In this document: one piece after another, positions 57,155 to 64,000 of the stretch
How positions within the stretch are numbered: position 1 is the first letter of the stretch
Layout of the letters: the number at the start of each line of letters is the position of its first letter
Assembly: GCF_020026925.1 (NCBI RefSeq)
Contig: NZ_JAIQDW010000001.1
Location: forward strand, 372,001 to 436,000
Direction of reading: 5' to 3'
DNA from: Flavobacterium hibisci
GTDB lineage: Bacteria; Bacteroidota; Bacteroidia; Flavobacteriales; Flavobacteriaceae
DNA length: 64,000 nucleotides
Made by a program: the position numbers and the translations under genes
Notes under the pieces: model-generated
Database searches by the model: none
Told to the model about the DNA's origin: nothing
The model's input: the letters and a program-made list of their open reading frames with translations, nothing else

Positions 57155-58837
57155 TTACCAATCCAGCTTTATCAAGGCTACCGCCTGACGTTCCATTTTT
57201 AACTGTACTGTTGTTTTATTATCTGCTATTTTTATTTTCTTTGTGGAGACAGATTTTAATTTGCCTGATTTTTCTAATGTTAGAATCTGTTGTGGTGTCG
57301 GATTTTGTGGTGACCCCATTTTTTTCCACTCTTCATAAGAATTGCTATTTTCTTTATCAATCATGTAAAGAGTAAGAGTAGCTTTTTTTACAGGAATATT
57401 TTCAATAGCAACATTTACATTTTCTGATAATCCTGTCTTGTCAACATCATGATAATTCCACACCATAATTGCTGCTGATTTTTTGTCTTTGCTGGCTAAA
57501 GCACCTATATCGGACTGTTCACCGCGTACACTAGATTTCAGAACCTCTTCTATAGGATACATACGATTAGCTGTAACGTTTAAACGTTTACCTGACATCA
57601 TTCCAAACATCCTGAAAACGTTCAGCACCGGTTTATCTACTCCATTAGTAGCCAGATCCCGGAAACCATAAAACCAAGGCTGATCTTCAAACTCAAATGA
57701 CCAGGAAACAGCTCCTAAAAAGTTGGCTTTTGTCTGATCTGCCAGGATATATTTTCGCGCAAAAGAAGCCGCAGTATAACTCGAATACATCGTTCCGTTT
57801 CGATACGCATTTTCAGGGTTGGTTGCCATTCCGCAGGCAGCGCAGCCTTCCGGATCAGATTCACCAACAATAACAGGAAGATTTTTTGTTTCCGGATATG
57901 ACATAGTTAGTTTGAATCCGGTCTGGATATCATTTAATTGTGGTGCCATATCCATTCGTACCGCACCATCTACCAGTTTAGGCCAGCCTTTTGCATGGAA
58001 TAGAATAGCATCCATAGGAGATCCTGTTTTGCCAGTAGCGTAATTAACACCGCTGATGCAATGTTTTATGAAATCGTTTGTCCATTCCTGGGCTCCCTTG
58101 CCCCTTGTTCCTGCAATATTGATACCACCAATTTTTGCAGTAGGCAGCGCTGTTTTTAGTCCGTCAGCTGCATAATCATACATTTTGAAAAATTCTTCAC
58201 GAGTACCTTTCCAGTAATGTCCATTAGGTTCATTCCATACTTCCCAATACCAGCTTTCTACTTCTTTTTGTCCGTATCTTTCAACCGAATGCCTGACCCA
58301 TTCATAAACAAGTTTTCTCCATTTATCATAATCTTTTGGTGGATAAGCCCATCCTGTAATAATATCTGTGTATGGATCTCCGGGTTTCCAGTAATGTCTG
58401 TATGGAGCAGGGTGCGTAGACAACGCTTCGGGCATAAAACCTATTTGCGCCAAAGGTTTCATGCCACGCGAAACATACGTATCAAAAATACTGTCGATGA
58501 TTTTCCAGTTATATATCGGGTTTCCGTTACGGTCTTCTGTGTAGGCATTGGTTGAACCCCATTTAAGAGCTGCTTTTCCATCACCCGATACAAGCAGACT
58601 GTGGGTACGTACGTAAACCGGAACAGGACTTAAAGCCGCTAATTCACTAAGCAGTTTTTTTCCGTCTTTCATGTAAGTGTAATTGGGTTCATCATATCCA
58701 AACCATGCCCATACAGGCGCCATTGGCGCAATTTCCTGTTTAAGGTCAACTCTGATTTCAGGACTTTGTGCATAAACAGAAATTGCAAAGGATTGGAAAA
58801 AAACTACAGTCAGGCAATACTTTAATAATTTTCGCAT
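57155..58837 (-). CDS. Glycoside hydrolase family 39-like exported enzyme
   Basis: This 560-residue protein has a signal peptide (ISVYAQ) and a GH39-type TIM barrel. The acid/base Glu lies in YWEVWNEPNGHYWKG and the nucleophile Glu in LPVIVGESDPEGC, with PVYVRTHSLLVSGDGK and MKPLAQIGFMPEAL as supporting barrel motifs. GH39 includes beta-xylosidases and L-iduronidases. A beta-sandwich-like region makes up the end. It is the first gene of the minus-strand operon with GH43 and DUF4861, so a plant-cell-wall glycan containing xylose or arabinose is a likely target. No SusCD pair is in this stretch of the window. Confidence 0.88.
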   Translation of the reverse strand: MRKLLKYCLTVVFFQSFAISVYAQSPEIRVDLKQEIAPMAPVWAWFGYDEPNYTYMKDGKKLLSELAALSPVPVYVRTHSLLVSGDGKAALKWGSTNAYTEDRNGNPIYNWKIIDSIFDTYVSRGMKPLAQIGFMPEALSTHPAPYRHYWKPGDPYTDIITGWAYPPKDYDKWRKLVYEWVRHSVERYGQKEVESWYWEVWNEPNGHYWKGTREEFFKMYDYAADGLKTALPTAKIGGINIAGTRGKGAQEWTNDFIKHCISGVNYATGKTGSPMDAILFHAKGWPKLVDGAVRMDMAPQLNDIQTGFKLTMSYPETKNLPVIVGESDPEGCAACGMATNPENAYRNGTMYSSYTAASFARKYILADQTKANFLGAVSWSFEFEDQPWFYGFRDLATNGVDKPVLNVFRMFGMMSGKRLNVTANRMYPIEEVLKSSVRGEQSDIGALASKDKKSAAIMVWNYHDVDKTGLSENVNVAIENIPVKKATLTLYMIDKENSNSYEEWKKMGSPQNPTPQQILTLEKSGKLKSVSTKKIKIADNKTTVQLKMERQAVALIKLDW

Positions 58838-59304
58838 ACGATGGTTTATATGTGGTTAGTTGTAAAGTTGTATTGTGAGCTAGTTTCATCAATTTGTTTC
58901 TAGTCCGAATTGTGTTACTAAAAACTCAAAACAAAAACTTCACTGATAATTATACATTTATAATAATTGTATAATCAACACTTACAAAAAAAGGCATTTT
59001 TTTTATAACTGCGCTTAATATTTAAAAATAATTTAAGTAAATAATTCCCTAAAACATTAAATATTCTAATAAAACTCATTTAAAATTTATTTTAACAATC
59101 GAAAAACTTCTAATTAAAGCGTAAAATCATTATAAATGATGAAAACTTCTTATCCTGATTACAATAATTTTGATTTTTGAGTGACTCATTACAGTGGTAT
59201 TATTGATGGATGGAAAAAAAGAAGCAAAACAGTCTGATTTCCTTATAGTATATACTGGCAAAAATGTTACTATTAAAATGTTCAGTTAATTTAAATTAAA
59301 ATAA
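58838..59304. other. Divergent intergenic region, GH39 and glycosyltransferase genes
   Basis: No gene is seen in 467 bases of AT-rich sequence. A TAATTTTG -7-like element at 59165-59172 could serve the plus-strand glycosyltransferase gene, with a leader of about 130 bases. I found no convincing -7 element for the minus-strand GH39 gene and no clear LacI-type palindrome. Confidence 0.4.
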
Positions 59305-60219
59305 ATGGAACAAAAGTATTCTATAGCCCTGTTAACCTGTTGGTATGGAGATTACCCATGGTATTTTCCCTATTTTATCAAATCTTGTACCGACAATCCA
59401 ACAATTGACTTTATAATCGTAACTGGCAATACTCAAGAAATCCCGAATAAACCCTCAAATGTTATTATAATTCATAAATCATTGAATGACTTCAAAGTTA
59501 TAGCAGCTACAAAATTTGGTTTTGAAGTGAATTTCGACAGCCCTTATAAAATATGTGACTTTAAGCCTGCTTATGGTTTACTGTTTCAGGATATTTTTGA
59601 GAAATATGACTATTGGGGACATGGTGATATTGATATGATGTATGGGAACATCAGGAGTTTTATCACACCCTGTATTTTAAACCAATATGATCTTATAAGT
59701 GCACACAAGGACTTTATAACAGGAACATTTTGTTTGTATCGTAATAATACTCTGATGAGGACTTTATTCATGGAAAGTCCTGATTATCAAAAAGTTTTTT
59801 CTTCTACGGAATATTCGGGATTTGATGAATGTGATTTTTTATTTGATGAATTACAGACACCCGGTATAACAGTTTTCGACTTTCCTGATCACAGAAGCAT
59901 GACTCATGTAGTTTGCAAAGCGCATAAAGAACAAAGAATAAAGGCTCTTTTCGAGTCTTTTATGTATAAAAGAATGAATAATAAAATGAGGTGGGATAAT
60001 GGGCGGATTATATATTCTAATAAAAAAGAATGTTTGTTTTATGATATGATACAATACAAAAACGAATGTGAAGATAAAACCGTAATATACCCCATATCTA
60101 ACATTTTATATTTCAATAAAAAAGGCATTAATAAAAATAGCTTCTGGAGGTTAGCCGGATTAAAAATGTTACCAAAAAGGAAAAACTTTAAAAAAATACG
60201 GATTTTTCACCTTGAATAA
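59305..60219 (+). CDS. DUF6625-like glycosyltransferase
   Basis: This 304-residue protein looks like a GT-A-fold enzyme: IALLTCWYGDYPWYFPYFI at the start, and a metal-binding DxD in YWGHGDIDMMYG with SAHKDFITGTFCLYRNN and SGFDECDFLFDE. The pattern is that of the DUF6625 family, whose members are annotated as probable glycosyltransferases. No signal or membrane helix is present. It lies upstream of a histidine kinase gene on the same strand and near a GH130 gene, but the three are not tightly spaced. Substrate unknown. Confidence 0.7.
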   Translation: MEQKYSIALLTCWYGDYPWYFPYFIKSCTDNPTIDFIIVTGNTQEIPNKPSNVIIIHKSLNDFKVIAATKFGFEVNFDSPYKICDFKPAYGLLFQDIFEKYDYWGHGDIDMMYGNIRSFITPCILNQYDLISAHKDFITGTFCLYRNNTLMRTLFMESPDYQKVFSSTEYSGFDECDFLFDELQTPGITVFDFPDHRSMTHVVCKAHKEQRIKALFESFMYKRMNNKMRWDNGRIIYSNKKECLFYDMIQYKNECEDKTVIYPISNILYFNKKGINKNSFWRLAGLKMLPKRKNFKKIRIFHLE

Positions 60220-60300
60220 ACAGTTTGTGATTTTTCGTCTGATACTCTTCTAAATAGTTTGGTAATCAGGGTTTTTTATGAAATGTTAAAGCTTAATTTG

Positions 60301-60308
60301 TATCTTTG
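60301..60308 (+). promoter_or_regulatory. Promoter -7 element of the histidine kinase gene
   Basis: TATCTTTG, a full match to TAnnTTTG, 33 bases before the ATG at 60341. No clear -33 TTTG at the usual distance. Confidence 0.6.
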
Positions 60309-60340
60309 CATACCCTATTTCTTAAAAGCCAAAACCAGTA

Positions 60341-61711
60341 ATGCCCGAAGTTATACTTATAGATCCAAAAACCATTTTTTTACTTTATTTTTGGGGCAAT
60401 TTTTTTACCTGCATTCTTATTTTCAGTTATTCATTTTCGTATGCAACCATTGATAACAGAAAAACTTTAAAATGGTTTGGCTTAGGAAAATTATTATTGA
60501 CCATTGCCTGGGTACTGATTATTTTAAGAAATATTATAGATGATTTTCTATCCATCAATCTGGCTAATTCTATGGTTTTTTGTGCCTGTTGTTATGAAAC
60601 AGCAGCAATGTTATCGCTTCTTAAAACTAACACCAAAAAACGTTTCAGATTACAGCTTGCAATTACGTTAGCAGCGATAATAATTTTTAATATCGGAACT
60701 TTTTTAGGATGTACAATAAATACCCGTGTTTTAATTGGGGCAATTGGGATATTTGCCATTTATTTACCGCCAACGATTCATTATTTTACTGAAAAAAGGA
60801 AGAAAAATTTTTTCAGAACCTTTTATGTACTTTGTTATGTTTTATTTGAGATTCTGATCATGGTACGCGCTATTTACAGGTATATCTATCCGCAAAATCT
60901 TTTTTTTTCCCACAATACACTGGACAGTCTTTATAGTATTAGCTTGTTTCTGGTAGCCCTTGTTGGAATTATAGGTTTTTTGCTTCTGGTTAAGGAAAAA
61001 CAGGATCATAAAATACAGAAACTTTTGGATGACAAAAACCAATTCTTTTCCATTATATCGCATGATTTGAGGGGACCGGTAGGCGCATCAGCATCCCTTT
61101 CTGAATTATTGGCTGAAGACATAGAAAAATACAGCCGTGAAGAAATCAGAGAGATTTCGGAAATGTTATACCAATCAAATAAAAATAGTTACAAATTACT
61201 GGAAAACCTTTTAGAATGGTCGAGAGTACAAACCGGAATGATTACATTAAGCCCTAAAAAGATAATCTTAAATACACTGATTGAAGAAAATATTGAACTA
61301 AATAAAAATGCCGCATTAAATAAAAATATATATCTTTTATTTGAACCAGATGATGTTTTTGAAGTTGAAGCAGATAAACATATGATTGATACTGTTTTAC
61401 GGAATTTGCTGAACAATGCAATTAAATTTACAAACAAAAATGGTAAAGTTGAAATAAAACTCATAAAAAAAGATCGAAAGGTTGAAATAGCTGTCATTGA
61501 TAACGGGATTGGAATTCCTGATGAAATTAAAGACAAATTATTTAAAATTAACAGAAAAGTAATTCAAAGGGGAACAGAAAATGAAGCCGGAAGCGGGTTA
61601 GGTTTATTACTCTGCAGCGAATTTATAAGTATGCATAAAGGTAAAATATGGGTGGAAAGTCATAAGGGAAAAGGCAGTTCTTTTAAATTTACCCTTCCTG
61701 TAAAACAGTAG
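60341..61711 (+). CDS. Multi-spanning membrane histidine kinase
   Basis: This 456-residue kinase has about seven membrane helices in its first 220 residues (IFLLYFWGNFFTCILIFSYSF, LLLTIAWVLIILRNII, LAITLAAIIIFNIGTFLG, LIGAIGIFAIYLPPTI, YSISLFLVALVGIIGFLLL), with no periplasmic sensor of size. A HisKA domain (FFSIISHDLRGPVGASASL) and a complete HATPase domain (LRNLLNNAIKFTN, VIDNGIGIPDE, GSGLGLLLCSEFI) follow. It may sense the membrane itself. No response regulator gene is adjacent, so it is an orphan in this window. The start at 60341 follows a good -7 element. Confidence 0.9.
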   Translation: MPEVILIDPKTIFLLYFWGNFFTCILIFSYSFSYATIDNRKTLKWFGLGKLLLTIAWVLIILRNIIDDFLSINLANSMVFCACCYETAAMLSLLKTNTKKRFRLQLAITLAAIIIFNIGTFLGCTINTRVLIGAIGIFAIYLPPTIHYFTEKRKKNFFRTFYVLCYVLFEILIMVRAIYRYIYPQNLFFSHNTLDSLYSISLFLVALVGIIGFLLLVKEKQDHKIQKLLDDKNQFFSIISHDLRGPVGASASLSELLAEDIEKYSREEIREISEMLYQSNKNSYKLLENLLEWSRVQTGMITLSPKKIILNTLIEENIELNKNAALNKNIYLLFEPDDVFEVEADKHMIDTVLRNLLNNAIKFTNKNGKVEIKLIKKDRKVEIAVIDNGIGIPDEIKDKLFKINRKVIQRGTENEAGSGLGLLLCSEFISMHKGKIWVESHKGKGSSFKFTLPVKQ

Positions 61712-62002
61712 TATTAAAGTTTTTTTTTATAACTTTATTATTTAGTAGTGCTTCTAAAAGCTTATAACTATTATAATTTAATTTCTAATTTGTTTTTTAG
61801 GAAGCTCTCGATATGAAAAATAACAACTTGTATTTTAATTATTTAAAACTATTTAAACTTTATCTAATTGAATAAATTAAGATATCTGCTTTGATAAAGG
61901 CGGTAAAATGACCATTTTTTAACATAATTTAAAGTTTTTTATTAACATATTTTCCTAACTTCAATAAATAAAAAAGTATTTTTCTATTTTAAAAAACAAA
62001 TT

Positions 62003-63469
62003 ATGCGTGTATCAGTCATACGAAAAAATATAAAATTTACACCAGATTCAAAAAGAGTTGTAGCACGATATTTTGTCAATGGTGATGAGCGGACTAAACA
62101 AATGGTACTTCGCATAATGACACTAAACGACAAACAAGTGTTAGAAACCCTGGAACAAACACTTCGTGAATTTGCCAGACGTCACCGAAATATTTCTGCT
62201 ATATTTCTAAGACACTGCGAAAAAGTGCGTGATGTTATTGAAAGCATGCAGATTGATTATGAAGCTTTGTCTCTTGACCGAAAAATGCTAATTGGTTCTT
62301 TTTGTACAATGGAGTATGCAATAGAATCTGCCGCTATTTTCAATCCGTCTATTATAGAAGATTTTGACCAGAGTGGTCTCGAAGCAGGAGAAAAAAGGGT
62401 TATTATTTCTTTTCGGGCAACAGGTGAAGGCCATATCTCATCAATTGTTTTCAGAAGAGGAATTCTTGACAGGGATAATAACCTGCAGGTTATGAAAATT
62501 GGACATAATATTGATAAAGCTGAAATTATACACAAAAGTTTTTTCAATAAGGAGCGATTTTTGTTGAAATTATCTGAAATGCATACACAAGACAAGTACA
62601 TAACCCAGATTATGCAGGATTTACCTGACGAGTTTGAATATGCAGTACTAAAAGATGTTATAAATACTGCTTTGAGTGACCCATCGATTCGTGAAGAAAG
62701 GAGAACTGCATTAAACGAAATATTCTGGCTCGCAAAATCATTTTATGATGTTGAGTTCAAGCATGATTCTGATCTTACAGAGAGGGTTATATTTCCTATA
62801 TCCGATTCTGAAAGTCGTGGTATAGAAGATGCCCGCTTTGTCCGTTTTACAGATGATGACGGCTCTTCCCGCGTAATGGCTACCTATACAGCTTATAACG
62901 GCCACACCATTTTACCAAAACTAATTTCTACTGAAGATTTTTATACTTTTAGGGTAATGCCTTTGCATGGTGCCGGAGCACAGAATAAAAATCTGGCCTT
63001 GTTTCCAAGAAAAATAAAAGGCAAATATGCGATGCTTGCCAGAATAGATGGTGTTAATAATTATATCATGTATTCTGACAGAGTTACACAATGGAATACC
63101 CCTATTCTTCTTCAGGAACCTCGTTATACCTGGGAGTTTACACAAATTGGAAACTGCGGATCTCCATTGTGGACAGAAGAAGGCTGGCTTGTTATTACGC
63201 ATGGAGTAGGAACTATGAGACGTTATTGCATTGGCGCTTCCCTGTTTGATCTTGATGATCCTTCTAAAGAAATTGGAAGACTTACAGAACCATTGTTATC
63301 ACCACTTGAAGACGAACGGGAAGGGTATGTACCTAATGTTGTTTATTCTTGTGGAGCCATTATTCATAACAATAGTCTGATATTGCCTTATGCCGTATCA
63401 GATTATTCATCAACTTATGCTGTAGTTGATATGGTAGAATTATTAGATGCTTTAAAGAAGAGTAAATAA
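62003..63469 (+). CDS. Glycoside hydrolase family 130-like enzyme (mannoside phosphorylase/hydrolase family)
   Basis: This 488-residue cytoplasmic protein has a GH130 five-bladed propeller in its C-terminal two thirds, with the catalytic Asp region SRGIEDARFVRFTDDDG, GVNNYIMYSDRVTQW, and QIGNCGSPLWTEEGWLVITHG followed by LIEPLLSP-like LTEPLLSPLEDERE. The N-terminal 190 residues are helical and unassigned, as in the longer GH130 members. The family includes beta-mannoside phosphorylases that use inorganic phosphate. No signal peptide is seen, consistent with an intracellular phosphorylase. It is followed by its own terminator. Confidence 0.88.
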   Translation: MRVSVIRKNIKFTPDSKRVVARYFVNGDERTKQMVLRIMTLNDKQVLETLEQTLREFARRHRNISAIFLRHCEKVRDVIESMQIDYEALSLDRKMLIGSFCTMEYAIESAAIFNPSIIEDFDQSGLEAGEKRVIISFRATGEGHISSIVFRRGILDRDNNLQVMKIGHNIDKAEIIHKSFFNKERFLLKLSEMHTQDKYITQIMQDLPDEFEYAVLKDVINTALSDPSIREERRTALNEIFWLAKSFYDVEFKHDSDLTERVIFPISDSESRGIEDARFVRFTDDDGSSRVMATYTAYNGHTILPKLISTEDFYTFRVMPLHGAGAQNKNLALFPRKIKGKYAMLARIDGVNNYIMYSDRVTQWNTPILLQEPRYTWEFTQIGNCGSPLWTEEGWLVITHGVGTMRRYCIGASLFDLDDPSKEIGRLTEPLLSPLEDEREGYVPNVVYSCGAIIHNNSLILPYAVSDYSSTYAVVDMVELLDALKKSK

Positions 63470-63494
63470 TAATAAGATTTAAATGTAGAATCAT

Positions 63495-63524
63495 AAATCC
63501 CATCTTAATCAATGGGATTTTTTA
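63495..63524 (+). terminator. Terminator after the GH130 gene
   Basis: AAATCCCA (63495-63502) pairs with TGGGATTT (63513-63520), followed by a T-run. Confidence 0.82.
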
Positions 63525-63720
63525 CTTTAAATAAGGCTTAAAAATAGCTAAAATCCAAATAAGCTATTTTATGATGTTTTTTTTATAAAAATGACAAAGT
63601 AGTATGCATATTAGAAAATAATTGTTTTAATAAGAGATATTAAAGCCTTTTTTAATCAATTATATTTATTAAAAATAATTATTCAATAGCTAAAATTAAT
63701 AATATGCGATTTTTTAAAAA

Positions 63721-64000
63721 TCAATTCACATTTGGAATTTTTTCAATTAAATTTTTCCAATAGCGTTTTGGCATATGCTGAATATGGAGTTTCATGTTTT
63801 TTCGTGATTCGATAGTTACGCTGCTAAAATAACGCCGCCACAGATTTTGAAAAAACTCTTCCTGCTCATCACAGATTTCGTTTAAATATTTAGAGGATGT
63901 AACTTTCATATTAAACTGTAATTCTATAGTTGAAACATTTTCAAGATCATAATAAATACCATATTTGCGTTTTGCATCATAGATTAACCAGCGCTGATCT
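63721..64000 (-). CDS. DUF4130 (putative DNA metabolism) protein, C-terminal part
   Basis: The minus-strand frame runs open through base 64000, so the gene starts beyond the window. The last 92 residues read DQRWLIYDAKRKYGIYYDLE at the left, through a segment ending IELQFN, then FFQNLWRRYFSSVTIESRKN and a closing HMPKRYWKNLIEKI. This matches the end of DUF4130 proteins, which are often paired with a radical SAM partner and thought to act in DNA or tRNA metabolism. An ATG at 63909 lies inside this frame but is unlikely to be the start because the upstream residues are clearly conserved. Confidence 0.85.
   Translation of the reverse strand, partial: DQRWLIYDAKRKYGIYYDLENVSTIELQFNMKVTSSKYLNEICDEQEEFFQNLWRRYFSSVTIESRKNMKLHIQHMPKRYWKNLIEKIPNVN

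Noticed and set aside
53675..58837. Complete polysaccharide utilisation locus
   Set aside because: Regulator and enzymes are present, but no SusC/SusD pair or transporter is within this stretch; only part of a locus can be claimed.
1..64000. CRISPR arrays, tRNA/rRNA genes, insertion sequences or prophage
   Set aside because: I saw no regularly spaced direct repeats, no tRNA-like or rRNA-like sequence, and no transposase, integrase or phage structural gene.

Overview
The window looks like a Flavobacterium-type Bacteroidota chromosome. The evidence is the low GC content, TAnnTTTG-type -7 promoter elements, a SusC/SusD pair, a type IX secretion C-terminal signal with an SprB repeat, a collapsed relative of hybrid two-component regulators, and DUF892 ferritin-like proteins. 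I saw no rRNA, tRNA, CRISPR array, prophage or transposase. The calls rest on reading motifs in the sequence; no database search was run.

Layout. 1-2.5 kb: the end of an RND efflux pump gene and its outer-membrane lipoprotein. 2.6-12.6 kb: a minus-strand phosphate-scavenging locus (SusC, SusD, secreted acid phosphatase, a phosphodiesterase/alkaline phosphatase fusion) next to a regulator that keeps the outline of a hybrid two-component system but has lost its sensor and phosphorelay residues. 12.7-20 kb: a DUF892 protein, a TPR histidine kinase with a LytTR response regulator, and surface or lytic proteins (PI-PLC-like, SUEL-lectin/SprB T9SS protein, lysozyme-like). Matching GAACA direct repeats precede the kinase gene and the PI-PLC-like gene. 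20-21.6 kb: a TetR/thioesterase pair and a small hydrophilic protein.

21.7-27.1 kb: a tightly coupled seven-gene operon with flavoprotein, methyltransferase, type III polyketide synthase, FabZ-like dehydratase, ketosynthase, dedicated acyl carrier protein and phosphopantetheinyl transferase. It resembles a self-contained machine that builds an acyl chain on its own carrier and passes it to a type III PKS, then decorates the product. I know of no characterised product for this arrangement.

27.1-38 kb: a Na+/H+ antiporter, a molybdenum hydroxylase operon with maturation factors, small proteins, an ABC-F protein behind a structured leader, and a TetR/SDR pair with a 36-bp operator palindrome. 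38-42 kb: a Kai-type operon (kaiC, two kaiB-like genes, histidine kinase, response regulator). 42-53.5 kb: RNA and DNA maintenance genes mixed with small acidic proteins and a second DUF892 gene. 53.7-58.8 kb: a LacI regulator with glycan-degrading enzymes (DUF4861, GH43, GH39). 59.3-63.5 kb: a DUF6625-like glycosyltransferase, a histidine kinase and a GH130 enzyme. The right edge cuts a DUF4130 gene.

A theme running across the window is a repeated promoter layout, nnTRTAAR then 20-21 bases then TAnnTTTR. It precedes nine genes or operons for small hydrophilic proteins, a small lipoprotein and both DUF892 proteins (13.4, 21.3, 33.9, 44.4, 46.0, 49.3, 51.0, 52.5 and 53.2 kb). This suggests a shared, probably stress-related regulon with a non-standard upstream promoter box.
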